DNA of 64,000 nucleotides from Shewanella sp. OPT22. GTDB lineage: Bacteria; Pseudomonadota; Gammaproteobacteria; Enterobacterales; Shewanellaceae. The DNA lies in the NCBI RefSeq assembly GCF_004168585.1, contig NZ_PGVH01000017.1, forward strand, positions 76,097 through 140,096, given 5' to 3'. Both the position numbers and the translations under genes were made by a program. This document shows, one piece after another, positions 50,997 through 60,379 of the stretch. The stretch's first letter is position 1. Every line of letters starts with the position of its first letter. The notes beneath the pieces are model-generated. The model was given only the letters and a program-made list of their open reading frames with translations, was not told the origin of the DNA and searched no databases.

Positions 50997-51395
50997 ATGC
51001 GCCATCGCAAGAGTGGACGTCAACTTAACCGCAATAGCAGTCATCGCCAAGCTATGTTTCGTAACATGGCTGTATCATTAGTTCGTCATGAGATCATCAA
51101 GACGACTACTGTTAAAGCGAAAGAACTGCGCCGCGTAGTTGAGCCTTTAATATCACTTGCTAAAAGTGACAGTGTTGCAAATCGTCGTCTAGCATTTGCA
51201 CGTACTCGCGACGCTGAAGTTGTAGGTAAGTTATTTACTGAATTGGGTCCACGCTACCAGGAACGTCCTGGCGGTTATACCCGTATTCTTAAGTGCGGTC
51301 TTCGTACTGGTGATAAAGCGCCTATGGCGTATATTGAGCTAGTTGATCGTCCAGAAGATGCTGAAGCAGTTGAAGTAGAAGCTGCTGCAGAGTAA
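50997..51395 (+). CDS. rplQ: 50S ribosomal protein L17
   Basis: 132 residues. [19 protein letters not shown] and the following [13 protein letters not shown] identify L17. The tail after residue 118 is acidic and variable ([13 protein letters not shown]). Last gene of the alpha operon, followed by a strong terminator. Confidence 0.98.
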   Translation: MRHRKSGRQLNRNSSHRQAMFRNMAVSLVRHEIIKTTTVKAKELRRVVEPLISLAKSDSVANRRLAFARTRDAEVVGKLFTELGPRYQERPGGYTRILKCGLRTGDKAPMAYIELVDRPEDAEAVEVEAAAE

Positions 51396-51409
51396 CTGAA
51401 GAATAGAAG

Positions 51410-51440
51410 AAAAACCGAGCCTAGTGCTCGGTTTTTTTAT
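51410..51440 (+). terminator. alpha operon terminator
   Basis: AAAACCGAGC pairs with GCTCGGTTTT around CTAGT, followed by further T. It closes the S10-spc-alpha block about 15 bp after rplQ. Confidence 0.92.
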
Positions 51441-51832
51441 ACCTAATGCTCACAAGCAGATTCGTTTTGAGTAGTTGTATCTAATGCGACTCTTAGTATT
51501 TTGTTCCTTGCTTCGTAGACTCTTTTAAGCTCGAAAATTTTGATTAGTTAGATTCCGCTCTGTTTATTTTAGTGTTCTTAAGCGCATGTATCTGCGGCAC
51601 GCCAGATTATTCAATTATTAGATTCCCCCTTTAGTCCAATAAAGGTTATTTGACCTTAGTACCTATTTTATATTTTTGCTTTTACTTGTGTGCAGTCAGT
51701 AGTTCAATATTTTTGATGTAAAAGCTGAGTGTGTTGTTTATGACATTTGGTAAGGCTAAAAAATAGGCTCTATTGATAATAGAGCCTGCTGAGGTGGATT
51801 TGTTGGTGATTATTGCTTTGCTATGGCGATTA
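51441..51832. other. non-coding gap after the ribosomal block
   Basis: About 390 AT-rich bases between rplQ and the convergent acylase gene. I see no open frame worth crediting, no RNA gene and no repeat apart from the acylase terminator at its right end. Confidence 0.6.
51756..51787 (-). terminator. terminator after the penicillin-acylase-family gene
   Basis: AGGCTCTATT and AATAGAGCCT form a perfect 10-bp stem with a 3-base loop; on the minus strand it is followed by ATTTTTTAG. It is placed 46 bp after the stop. Confidence 0.85.
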
Positions 51833-54250
51833 TTAATGCTCTGGTAGAAGCACTAAATGATACTCTTCAGGACCCGGAAGGAATGGACTGTCAGTTCCAT
51901 TAGCCCAGTTATTGAAACCATCCTTGTAAAACGGTGATATAGGGTTGCCGCTTTGCCCTCCTGGCATATGAAAAATACCGCTTTCTTCATGTCCAGGCGA
52001 CACTATCATTCGTTCTGATACACCCGCTGTTGGTCTTTGCGCTTTTGGCATATAACTGTCACCACTCAGTGGAATGTGTGGCATATCGAGCCAACTTCCA
52101 ATAATCGGTAAAGCCTGGCTTAGCGGATGATTAATTTCTGCTGTATTTCGACTTCCCCAAGTTGCTAACTTTAATGCTTCAACAGGTTTAACCTTGTACT
52201 GTTTGGACAATTGGGTAATCACTTTATCGATCGATTTTAAGAATAGTTGATCCCAGTTTTTGTACTGAGGACTCAGCCAGTTCATTGGTTTGTCTTGATA
52301 TAGCCTAAGCAGCATTTCTCTTTCATGATTTGCTCCTTGTATCCAGGAATCTGGTATATCTTTAACTTGAGAGTCACTATGTTTGAGTAAGTATCGACCA
52401 ATACTTTTTATAACTGTCATATTCAAAGTGTCGTGAAACTCCCTCACTAGACGATAGCCAACATCGTTTGGTTCAGCTCGACCTGACCAGTTCTGTACGT
52501 AACTTAAGAAAGCACCACGTTCTGGATGGCTTTTCAAGTTGGTTTGAGTGAGAGTCGCAAGGATGATCTTACGCCAGTGATTCATGTATAAGGCTCGGTC
52601 ATCAAGTGCTACATCAAGTAAGTCTTTTTCGTTGAAGTGTTTAATGTTGAGCAAAGCATTTCTGATTTGCTTTTGTCTTGCCCCCAGTGCATAACCGCCG
52701 TCACCTAATTTGGCTAAATCATTTCCTGAGGCCACTCTCGCATTTGCTGTCCAAATTCGGTTATTTTGAGGATTTATGATTTTCGGGTACTCGGACTTTG
52801 CTAGTAAGTTTTCCCAGTGTTTATCAGCCAGTTGATAAGGAATTGGCAAGCGACTATCAACATTATCCCGTTCTGGTAATATGCCTGCAATGGTCCAAGC
52901 AATATTGCCTTTGTCGTCCCCTACAGTGAAGTTCTGTGGAGGGATCCCGGACTTATTCGCAATGGCAATCGCTTGCTTTATTGTGTTGGCTTTTTCAAGT
53001 TCCAGCATGTTCAAATTAGTCGACTTTGGATTGTAAGCTGTCCAAGCGGTTGCAAAAGTATCAGTGGTTAGCGATGAAGGTTTTATCGGCCCCCAATGTG
53101 TGGTTTGGTATTTTACTTCTACTGATGGTTCATCTTTAATATCAATTGTGTCGTACCATGTATCAAGTTTAGCTCGACCTTGGTTTGTATAGTATTCATT
53201 GCCATTGATCTTTAATTTAATTAAATCAACCCAGTCTCCATAACTATTAGTAAAAGCCCAAGCAACATGACCATTACTCCCTACCACGATGTTTGGTACG
53301 CCGGGTAAAGTTACTCCAGTAACTCGAACTTGCTTTCCGTTTGGTTGTTTTATGTTCTCTGGGTAATTGATTTGTGTTCGATACCATACAGTAGGTACTC
53401 TGAGCCCAAGATGCATATCATCTTCGATAATTGCATGGCCTGTGGTGGTTACTTTGCCTGATACTGCAAAGTTATTACTACCTAAGTATCCATCTGGAAT
53501 GAGCTTTCCTGTCAAATTGGCATAGAAATCACTCGGCTCTGATCTTAGGTTTATTTCGTCCTTATTTGGAATCGGTTGCTGCTGATAACCATCTGCAATA
53601 AGAGGAGAGTCCCAGCGGGTTTTTTCAGGTGAGATAAAGTCCAATATTTTTTGTGATGACAACGTCTTAATAAGTCCTTTCGTTTCATCAATTTTGCCTT
53701 TTGAATCATTTAGCTCTAGATACATACTGAACACAGTCAATAAGCTGTCCTGCATTTTCCACGGCTTAGGCTTGAGGCCAAGCATCCAATATTCGAATGG
53801 TTTGGTATGAAGTGCTTCTAAACCTGCATTTACCCCGTTAGTGTAAGCACTAAGAATGGCTTTTTGTTCAGGAGGTAAAAGCGCAATTGCTTCTGTAGCG
53901 ACTTTCCTGAAACGATGTCGGCGTTGTTGTTTATCGAAATCAAAAGCCACCCTGCCAAACATAGTGGACAGTTCTCCAGCTGAATTTCTTCGAGATAGAT
54001 CCATTTGAAAAAAGCGTTCTTGACCGTGTAAGTAACCCGTAGCAAAAGCAACATCGCTTCTCGAACTGCCAGTGATCACCGGGACACCATGAGCATCACG
54101 TTTTATTGAAACAGAGTGGTGAATGCCTGGTACTTTTTGTTCACCATTCAATTGAGGTAAGCTCATATATAAGATGGAATAACAGGCTAAGGAAATAAAG
54201 ATTACGGCTATGAAAAGTAAAATGAAGGTATTTCTGATCCAACGAGACAT
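51833..54250 (-). CDS. penicillin acylase family (S45) Ntn hydrolase
   Basis: An 805-residue protein. Residues 8-30 form a signal peptide or membrane anchor (ILLFIAVIFISLACYSILY). The alpha region follows, with RDAHGVPVITGSS and ATGYLHGQERFFQMDLSRR. The autocatalytic nucleophile is Ser258 in GYLGSNNFAVSG, so the beta chain should begin there. The beta chain carries GVPNIVVGSNGHVAWAFTNS and NRIWTANARV, where the catalytic Asn and oxyanion residues lie in relatives. Members cleave amides of penicillins or, more naturally, acyl-homoserine lactones and other N-acyl compounds; a quorum-quenching role is possible but cannot be read from sequence. Periplasmic location is inferred. Confidence 0.87.
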   Translation of the reverse strand: MSRWIRNTFILLFIAVIFISLACYSILYMSLPQLNGEQKVPGIHHSVSIKRDAHGVPVITGSSRSDVAFATGYLHGQERFFQMDLSRRNSAGELSTMFGRVAFDFDKQQRRHRFRKVATEAIALLPPEQKAILSAYTNGVNAGLEALHTKPFEYWMLGLKPKPWKMQDSLLTVFSMYLELNDSKGKIDETKGLIKTLSSQKILDFISPEKTRWDSPLIADGYQQQPIPNKDEINLRSEPSDFYANLTGKLIPDGYLGSNNFAVSGKVTTTGHAIIEDDMHLGLRVPTVWYRTQINYPENIKQPNGKQVRVTGVTLPGVPNIVVGSNGHVAWAFTNSYGDWVDLIKLKINGNEYYTNQGRAKLDTWYDTIDIKDEPSVEVKYQTTHWGPIKPSSLTTDTFATAWTAYNPKSTNLNMLELEKANTIKQAIAIANKSGIPPQNFTVGDDKGNIAWTIAGILPERDNVDSRLPIPYQLADKHWENLLAKSEYPKIINPQNNRIWTANARVASGNDLAKLGDGGYALGARQKQIRNALLNIKHFNEKDLLDVALDDRALYMNHWRKIILATLTQTNLKSHPERGAFLSYVQNWSGRAEPNDVGYRLVREFHDTLNMTVIKSIGRYLLKHSDSQVKDIPDSWIQGANHEREMLLRLYQDKPMNWLSPQYKNWDQLFLKSIDKVITQLSKQYKVKPVEALKLATWGSRNTAEINHPLSQALPIIGSWLDMPHIPLSGDSYMPKAQRPTAGVSERMIVSPGHEESGIFHMPGGQSGNPISPFYKDGFNNWANGTDSPFLPGPEEYHLVLLPEH

Positions 54251-54570
54251 GCTAAACCTCTTTAGCTTATTGAACTTGCAACAAAAATTGATATATCTAA
54301 CTTACTCTTAAAGCTGTAATTATTCTAGTCGGTTTTGTAAGGTATTGAAATAAATAGAGTAAAAACACTATTGTTAAGTTTCGTTAATCTTTTTATTTAT
54401 TGACGTTGAATTTTGCAGAATTTAACAAGTGTAAATCAATGTAAATCTAGGTTTCTAAAAGATTAATTTAGTTTCATCTAAAGAACTATTTTCATGTATT
54501 TACCTCTAATTAATTAAATAAAATTAGTTTTCATATTTTTACTCATTTTCATATAACAGAGGGATTTCTT
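54251..54570. other. AT-rich divergent intergenic region
   Basis: 320 bases between the acylase gene and a rightward unknown gene. Very AT-rich, with a tandem TGTAAATC motif near 54429-54446. It should hold promoters for both genes, but no consensus pair stands out. No gene seen. Confidence 0.5.
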
Positions 54571-55389
54571 ATGAGTGCTCTTATCGATTTAGTTCGTCCA
54601 AGAACTGTTAAGGACTATCATCAGGCTTTCTTAAATAATACGGCTTGTACCGAATCACCAGATTCTAATAATTTACCGGAATCCGATCGTCTTAAGCAAG
54701 CTGATAATATTTTCAGACGCATCTGGAATGCTATTTTTCCTGGAAATGCTCTGAAGGTTAAGTTAAGCCTTTATGCAATAATGACTTCAGAAAACGATAA
54801 AGAGGTTTGTTCTAACGCAATGATTAAGTTCAACAATGCGAGAATCAGTTCTTTACCAGGCTATGAAGGGAAACCTAGAATTTTTGAAGCCAAAGTGGGA
54901 GATGGAACACAATATGTTTTATCTTTCGGAAAAAAAGATAACGCCGATGAAACGCGAATTTTATGCAAAGTGAAGAGCGAAACTGTTAAGCCAGTAATTC
55001 AACATGATTCAGGCCTAACAAAAGTACAAGTAGCAGAGAAGCTTGAAGAAGTGTTCAGTTTTTACGATAGATCTACAATGTACTTTCATCTTCATCAATT
55101 GTCCGATCCAAAAATGAATGAAAGAGATCACAAAAATTCATTAGTTTGGCTGAGAGATAACTGCCTCGATCCAAGGATTAAATTTGAAGCTAGAGACTAT
55201 GATAGTCGCAAAAGAGCAGTATATGCACCAGTGAAGTGTCAGAGACAATTCTGGATTATCTTTCCAGGTAATTTGGCCAAATGCATTGGTGTGAATACTT
55301 ATGGGGAAGAAGACCCTGAAATTAAATCAGAATATGCAAACAAAAGCAGTATGAAGGATCACTTCATAGGACTAGCACAAGGTTATTAG
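54571..55389 (+). CDS. hypothetical protein, 272 residues
   Basis: I do not recognise this protein. It has no signal peptide or membrane segment. Residues 60-125 look like a mixed alpha/beta domain (KVKLSLYAIMT, FEAKVGDGTQYVLSFGKK), residues 150-170 a helix, and the C-terminal third contains Cys, Trp and Phe (LVWLRDNCLDP, CQRQFWIIFPGNLAKCIG). It has its own AT-rich upstream region with AGAGGG before the ATG and ends 23 bp before the convergent ccmE. It interrupts the rplQ-ccm order seen in Shewanella together with the acylase gene, so it may be a later insertion. Confidence 0.5.
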   Translation: MSALIDLVRPRTVKDYHQAFLNNTACTESPDSNNLPESDRLKQADNIFRRIWNAIFPGNALKVKLSLYAIMTSENDKEVCSNAMIKFNNARISSLPGYEGKPRIFEAKVGDGTQYVLSFGKKDNADETRILCKVKSETVKPVIQHDSGLTKVQVAEKLEEVFSFYDRSTMYFHLHQLSDPKMNERDHKNSLVWLRDNCLDPRIKFEARDYDSRKRAVYAPVKCQRQFWIIFPGNLAKCIGVNTYGEEDPEIKSEYANKSSMKDHFIGLAQGY

Positions 55390-55412
55390 CAACGTCCCTG
55401 TCGCTCAATAAA

Positions 55413-55889
55413 TTACTTCTCAGAAGACGGATACTCCAACTTTTTGTGATCCTTACCCATTGCTTCAGCAACTTCTGGAGGCATGTAGTTTTCATCATGC
55501 TTAGCTAATACTTCAGTTGCTTTAAGCGTATTAGGCCCGACTAAAACCCCTTGAGCGACAATGCCTTGGCCTTCACGGAATAAATCGGGCAACAGATTAT
55601 CGTAAGTGACCATAACTTGCTTTCCGGTCGCATCATGTACTGCAAATTGAACATGTAAACTATCTGGATCGCGCTTTAGAGAGCCTACCGTTACCATGCC
55701 ACCAATACGAATGCGCTGACCGATACTCGGCTTTTGGCCTGTATCCTTCTTCCCCATCGTGACTTCAGAAGGTGTATAGAATAAATTCAAATTAGAATTC
55801 AGCGCATAAAGCAATAACGCAATTGCTGCAGCAAAACCAATAACTAATGCAGAGGCCAGAGCCAGTCGCTTTTTACGCCTAGGATTCAT
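55413..55889 (-). CDS. ccmE: cytochrome c maturation haem chaperone CcmE
   Basis: 158 residues: an N-terminal membrane anchor (about residues 10-30) and a periplasmic OB-fold domain. His131 in the [10 protein letters not shown] motif, with Tyr135, is the residue that binds haem covalently in E. coli (His130/Tyr134). CcmE takes haem from CcmC/CcmD and passes it to the CcmF ligation complex. Last gene of the leftward ccmABCDE operon; its start overlaps ccmD by 11 bases. Confidence 0.97.
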   Translation of the reverse strand: MNPRRKKRLALASALVIGFAAAIALLLYALNSNLNLFYTPSEVTMGKKDTGQKPSIGQRIRIGGMVTVGSLKRDPDSLHVQFAVHDATGKQVMVTYDNLLPDLFREGQGIVAQGVLVGPNTLKATEVLAKHDENYMPPEVAEAMGKDHKKLEYPSSEK

Positions 55890-56085
55890 TCTTTTTTCTC
55901 CGTATGTCTTTCAAACGCTGTTCACGCTCGAGTTTCGTGGCAATTTCTTTAAGAATTTTACGCTCTTTGATGGCGCTAAAGAAAATTAAAATCAGTAAAC
56001 TTGCAAAGCAGATCCCAAATGAGGCCCAAACATAAGCAGCGTAACCTCCCATTTGAAGAAAGCTCTGTAGTGAGTCGAATTGCAT
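55879..56085 (-). CDS. ccmD: haem exporter protein CcmD
   Basis: 68 residues, a single membrane segment (about 20-39) after [12 protein letters not shown], a pattern typical of CcmD, then a Lys/Arg/Glu-rich cytoplasmic tail. It stabilises the CcmC-CcmE haem complex and release of holo-CcmE. Overlaps ccmC by one base and ccmE by eleven, so all three are translationally coupled. Confidence 0.95.
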   Translation of the reverse strand: MQFDSLQSFLQMGGYAAYVWASFGICFASLLILIFFSAIKERKILKEIATKLEREQRLKDIRRKKNES

Positions 56086-56831
56086 TATTTGTTCACCTCT
56101 TTTATCGCCATGTCTTTAACCCAAGCGCGCATACTGCAACGGGCGATAATTTCAGCCTTAAATCGCATGATAGTAATTGCTCCGATCATTAAGCCAAAAC
56201 CAAAAATATTCAGTAATAATGGGTGCAACATATCGCCAGTGATTGCAGACTTTTCGGTGATCTTAATGGTTGAACCTTGATGCAATGAATTCCACCAATC
56301 CACAGAATACTTGATGATAGGAATATTAATCACGCCTACAATAGATAAAATGCCAGCAGCACGCGAAGCAATTACTTTATCTTCAAATGAATTGTAAAGT
56401 GCAATCACGCCTAGGTAGAGAAATAATAGCAAAAGTTCAGAAGTTAATCGTGCATCCCAAACCCAATAGGTGCCCCACATAGGTTTACCCCAGAGAGAAC
56501 CTGTGATCAAGGCAATAAACGTCATCACTGCACCGATTGGAGCCATCGACGCTGCTGCCCAATCTGCCATTTTTAACTGCCAGACCAAACCAATAAACGA
56601 GGTGATAGCCATACCGACGTACACTGACATCGACATAGATGCTGCAGGGACGTGAATAAAGATGATGCGATAACTATCACCTTGTTGGTAATCCGTTGGG
56701 GCGAATAAAAGTCCCCAAATCGTACCAACAGTGACCATTGAAAAACCTAAAATGGCAAACCAAGGGAACAGTTTTGTAGAAAGTTGGTACGCACGTTCGG
56801 GTTGCGCATAAGGATGAAGCCATTTCCACAT
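56085..56831 (-). CDS. ccmC: haem lyase/handling protein CcmC
   Basis: 248 residues with six membrane segments and the tryptophan-rich WWD-type motif WGTYWVWDARLTSELLL near residue 120, flanked by the haem-ligating His residues of the family (FIHVPAA and SLHQG). CcmC loads haem onto CcmE. It abuts ccmB without a gap, in the order BCDE. Confidence 0.97.
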   Translation of the reverse strand: MWKWLHPYAQPERAYQLSTKLFPWFAILGFSMVTVGTIWGLLFAPTDYQQGDSYRIIFIHVPAASMSMSVYVGMAITSFIGLVWQLKMADWAAASMAPIGAVMTFIALITGSLWGKPMWGTYWVWDARLTSELLLLFLYLGVIALYNSFEDKVIASRAAGILSIVGVINIPIIKYSVDWWNSLHQGSTIKITEKSAITGDMLHPLLLNIFGFGLMIGAITIMRFKAEIIARCSMRAWVKDMAIKEVNK

Positions 56832-57539
56832 TTAATTTGTACTCACTTTTAATGCTGCACCAATTGCAAAAGGTGCCAAAGTTAATGAACCGACTAACAT
56901 TGCCGCTATTATAGCCAAATGTCCGCTGTAGGGTAAGCTCATTCCTGCAGCATCAATTGCACTTGTCGCAAAGATAAGTACTGGAATATACAAAGGAAGG
57001 ATCAACAAACTCAGTAAAACACCACCTTTATTGATTCCCACTGTCAAAGCTACGCCAATAGCACCTAATAAGCTTAATACAGGTGTCCCTACAAGCAGTG
57101 TTAATAACAATGCTGTGTAAGCGTTCGACTCTAGATTCAACAGTAAGCCGAGCAGAGGAGCAATGATCACCAGTGGTAAGCCTGTTAATAACCAATGCGC
57201 AATTACTTTAGCTAACGCAAGTATGGGCAGAGGTTGTGGACTTAATAGCATTTGCTCCAAAGTACCATCGTTAAAATCAGCTTTAAATAAGCGTTCGAGT
57301 GAGAGCATTGAAGAAAGTAGTGCTGCCACCCAAATAATGCCTGGTGCAATTTTGGTCAAAGTGTTTGGTTCAGGGCCAATGCCCAATGGGAACAAGGTAA
57401 TCACCATGACAAAAAACAACAGCGGGTTAAAAATATCACCTCTGTGACGAATGGCTATTGATAGGTCACGTTTCAAGACGGTAATAAAACCTTGGCTGTA
57501 ACTGATATCGTGTTGCACTGCAGTTCCTTTAGTCATCAA
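56832..57539 (-). CDS. ccmB: haem exporter protein CcmB
   Basis: 235 residues with six hydrophobic segments. [21 protein letters not shown] at the N-terminus and [19 protein letters not shown] in the middle are CcmB signatures. It is the membrane partner of the CcmA ATPase; together they drive release of holo-CcmE. Its start overlaps the end of ccmA by 11 bases. A start one or two codons later is possible. Confidence 0.96.
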   Translation of the reverse strand: MMTKGTAVQHDISYSQGFITVLKRDLSIAIRHRGDIFNPLLFFVMVITLFPLGIGPEPNTLTKIAPGIIWVAALLSSMLSLERLFKADFNDGTLEQMLLSPQPLPILALAKVIAHWLLTGLPLVIIAPLLGLLLNLESNAYTALLLTLLVGTPVLSLLGAIGVALTVGINKGGVLLSLLILPLYIPVLIFATSAIDAAGMSLPYSGHLAIIAAMLVGSLTLAPFAIGAALKVSTN

Positions 57540-58179
57540 GATTACCTAAGCTAATACGTTTTATACGATCAGAACTTATAACGCCTAAATCTTGATGGCT
57601 GGTTAAAATGACACAGCCGCCATTGTTAGCGTGCTCAATAAAGCGCTTTTCTAGATTCTCAACTCCGAGCTTATCTATTGCAGTAAAAGGCTCGTCTAGA
57701 ATCCAAATTTGCGTATTGGTATCCCAAAGACGTGCAAGTGCTGTCCGGCGATGTTGGCCCGCTGAAAGATGACCAGCTAAAGCATCTTCAAAGCCATCTA
57801 AGCCAACCTGCGCTAAGGTACCTTTTATTTCGTGTTGATATTGACCACTCAACGTGAGGTTAACTTTCAAATTCTCTGCTGCAGAAAGTTCGGGTTTTAC
57901 ACCTGGTTTATGACCGAGATAAAGCAGATCTTGATGATATTCTTCATTCACTCGCTCGATATTGTGCCCATGAAAAAGTACTTGGCCATCATAAGGGCGT
58001 GACAGACCAGTAAGAATACGTAATAGACTGGTTTTACCTGCACCATTTGGGCCTTCAATTTGAACGATATCACCAGCGTGAATTTCAAAGCTGAGCTCAT
58101 CAAATAATATACGTTCTTCGCGGATACAGGTGAGCCTATCTGCAGCGATTAACGGGTTCTCAGAAGTCGTTGTTGTCAC
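57529..58179 (-). CDS. ccmA: haem exporter ATP-binding protein CcmA
   Basis: 216 residues, a single ABC domain. Walker A is [14 protein letters not shown] near residue 40, the signature [15 protein letters not shown] near residue 138, Walker [12 protein letters not shown] and the switch His in LTSHQDLG. First gene of the leftward ccmABCDE operon, divergent from the cytochrome c5 gene across a 327-bp regulatory gap. Confidence 0.97.
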   Translation of the reverse strand: MTTTTSENPLIAADRLTCIREERILFDELSFEIHAGDIVQIEGPNGAGKTSLLRILTGLSRPYDGQVLFHGHNIERVNEEYHQDLLYLGHKPGVKPELSAAENLKVNLTLSGQYQHEIKGTLAQVGLDGFEDALAGHLSAGQHRRTALARLWDTNTQIWILDEPFTAIDKLGVENLEKRFIEHANNGGCVILTSHQDLGVISSDRIKRISLGNLDD

Positions 58180-58506
58180 AGCACTCTCTAACGATAGTGT
58201 CTTTATTTGAATGGCGGTCAGTTTAGCACAAAGCCTGACGAAGGTTACAGCATAGTAAAAAGACTTTGATTTACTGCAAACAATGCCTAAATCCTTTTAC
58301 ATTTTAACTAAATTGATTGAACCCAAGCTGTCATCAATATTAAGTTTTTGTGTAATTAGTGAGCATAATCACGATATTGTGTATACTTTTTAGTCATAAG
58401 CATGCGTTTTGTGCTTTAAAAAAGTTACTTTAATTGGGTTTTAACCTTTAAACCCTGCATTAATTACAAGATAAGTGTGTGAATTTCTGTATTAGGAACG
58501 TTTAAC
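58180..58506. other. divergent regulatory region between ccmA and cytochrome c5
   Basis: 327 AT-rich bases without a gene. It should drive ccmABCDE leftward and the cytochrome gene rightward. A CRP-like palindrome and TATACT (58382-58387) lie in its right half; nothing else stands out. Confidence 0.55.
58358..58373. promoter_or_regulatory. CRP-like binding site
   Basis: AGTGAGCATAATCACG contains GTGA-N6-TCAC, the symmetric core of the CRP consensus. It is centred about 141 bp before the cytochrome c5 start and about 40 bp before a possible start point served by TCATAA (58394-58399). CRP controls anaerobic respiration genes in Shewanella, so the site is plausible but unproved. Confidence 0.4.
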
Positions 58507-58845
58507 ATGAAAAAACAATTAGCAATGATTGCAGTAGTAGCAAGCGTGTTTTCAGTAAATGCATTTGCAGCAAAGGATGGTAAAGCAACGTATATGCAAG
58601 CTTGCCATGTGTGCCATGGAACAGGTTTAGCTGGCGCCCCAAAAGTACATGACCAAAAAGCATGGAAAGAAAGATTCGATAAAGTAAGTAGCGTTCCTCA
58701 AAGCGGTGGCAAGAAAGGCATGGATGGCCTTGTTGCTGTAGCGTTAAAAGGTAAAGGTGCAATGCCACCAAAAGGGACATGTGTTGCATGTAATGCCGAT
58801 GATCTAAAAGCGGCAATTGAATTTATGATGGGCAAAGCGAAATAG
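58507..58845 (+). CDS. scyA: cytochrome c5, small monohaem periplasmic cytochrome
   Basis: 112 residues with a signal peptide (about 1-21, AFA). The haem site is CHVCH at residues 33-37, the distal ligand is probably Met86 in GAMPPKG, and Cys92 and Cys95 form the extra pair typical of cytochrome c5. It is a periplasmic electron carrier to terminal oxidases or other reductases. Its place between ccmA and ccmI matches that of the Shewanella scyA gene, the basis for the symbol. Its product needs the Ccm proteins encoded on both sides. Confidence 0.9.
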   Translation: MKKQLAMIAVVASVFSVNAFAAKDGKATYMQACHVCHGTGLAGAPKVHDQKAWKERFDKVSSVPQSGGKKGMDGLVAVALKGKGAMPPKGTCVACNADDLKAAIEFMMGKAK

Positions 58846-58851
58846 TTTTTC

Positions 58852-58903
58852 TCATTCAGAGATAAAAAAACCGGCTTAGGCCGGTTTTTTTATCTCTGAA
58901 TGA
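58852..58903. terminator. bidirectional terminator, 24-bp perfect inverted repeat
   Basis: The arms 58852-58875 and 58880-58903 are perfect inverted copies (24 bp each) around TTAG. The GC-rich inner stem (CCGGC/GCCGG) is flanked by seven A and seven T, so it works for both the cytochrome gene and the convergent ccmI. Confidence 0.93.
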
Positions 58904-58908
58904 TACGA

Positions 58909-60132
58909 TCAATCAGAAATTAACGTATCGAGTTTTAGTGTAACTTTCCCACCGACTTTTACATTTGCAGCTCTACCCTGCAAATCACCAGCCTCAGGCT
59001 TAAATCGTCCATTCTTAGACAGTAGCGCAATGATATCAACGGTCTTGATGTCACTGAAGGTAACTCCAGTGCCTAATTCATTTGCTTGTGTCAGCTTTAA
59101 GTGCGTAGGGAAGGTTTCATGCTCTGCTTTATAAGCGGCAATCGGAACAATTTTGTCACCAGAAGTACGTGCAAAGACAAATAACGTGTCATTAGGCGAA
59201 ATCTTATCTTTCAGTTCATCTGCAACAGTTACTTCAACTTCAACGCCTAAATTCGGGTCGATAGGTTTCGGTGGATGTTCAAGGCGATTCTTAGCTTCAG
59301 CAATGGCATTTTTCACTGCTTCACGATCAATATCTTGACGTTCACTATTCAGAATTTTTTCCCATGCAGTGATGGCTTGTTGGTAGTTGGACTCAAAGAA
59401 AGCATTCATACCGACTAAAAGTAGTGTGGCCGGATCACTTGAGTCCAGTTTCAGTGCTTTATCAATCAAAGTTTGAATTGCAGGAGTCATTGTTTGATTA
59501 TTTTTATAAAACATTGCCGTAGCTTTAGGACCTAAAAGTTCAGCAGTTTCGCCGTCAATGCCAATTGCTTGGTCAAAAGCATGTATCGAGTCATCGTAGC
59601 GCCCGAGTGACATATAAGCATGGCCAAGACTGAACCAGGTCTCACTGTCTTTAGGATTTTCTTTGACCTGTTGTTCCATCAACATAAGTTGCTGCATCGC
59701 CATTTGTTCTGGCGTCATGCCATCATGGCCTTGAGTTATGGTTGGCACATTCTCGATGATGTCGTACGAACCAAGTTTATTATACAAATAACCCGTCACT
59801 GACAGAATTGTAATGCTCATGATGAGCGGCCAAGCAGGGTTTCGCTTTACGATTTTTGTTGTGACTTGTTCTTGCTCTGTAGACTTAACGTCTTGCAACA
59901 GAGTAATTTCAAGCTCTTGCTTTAAAACATCAAACTCTTCTTGATTGATGGTGCTGTCTACTAAGTCCTTCTCAATAAAAGCGAGCTTTTCTTGGTAGAC
60001 TTCAAGGTTGGCTTGTTGTCTTACGTCTTCAACAGTATCTGAAGGTAGGCGTTTTTTGAAAAAAGGAAACCAAATAAGAGCAAAAGTGATAGCGACGAAA
60101 ATAATCGCAAAAATCCAAAACGTGGTCATCAT
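58909..60132 (-). CDS. ccmI: c-type cytochrome biogenesis protein CcmI
   Basis: 407 residues. Two N-terminal membrane segments (about 3-20 and 94-112) flank a helical loop. TPR repeats follow from about residue 155 (SETWFSLGHAYMSLGRYDDSIHAFDQA), and then comes a C-terminal periplasmic domain. The TPR part holds apocytochrome c and delivers it to the CcmF/CcmH haem ligase. It is transcribed apart from both other ccm groups, convergent with the cytochrome gene and divergent from ccmF. Confidence 0.92.
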   Translation of the reverse strand: MMTTFWIFAIIFVAITFALIWFPFFKKRLPSDTVEDVRQQANLEVYQEKLAFIEKDLVDSTINQEEFDVLKQELEITLLQDVKSTEQEQVTTKIVKRNPAWPLIMSITILSVTGYLYNKLGSYDIIENVPTITQGHDGMTPEQMAMQQLMLMEQQVKENPKDSETWFSLGHAYMSLGRYDDSIHAFDQAIGIDGETAELLGPKATAMFYKNNQTMTPAIQTLIDKALKLDSSDPATLLLVGMNAFFESNYQQAITAWEKILNSERQDIDREAVKNAIAEAKNRLEHPPKPIDPNLGVEVEVTVADELKDKISPNDTLFVFARTSGDKIVPIAAYKAEHETFPTHLKLTQANELGTGVTFSDIKTVDIIALLSKNGRFKPEAGDLQGRAANVKVGGKVTLKLDTLISD

Positions 60133-60379
60133 AAAGCGTCTTTTTGTTAATTAAAAAATACGGCTAAACCGAATAGGTTGGGCGATTATACGTCAATATC
60201 ATTGAGTGAACTAGATTTTCATCAACTTTGGTAAGATTAAACAAATTTAATACTTGTAACAAAATGCGTGAAATTAGCAGACAAGATACGCCATTAGTTC
60301 TAAAATAGCCGCAGTTTTATTCAATGCTCATTCAATCCAACTAGAATAGTGTTTGAATTTGCACAAGTAGGAACGCATC

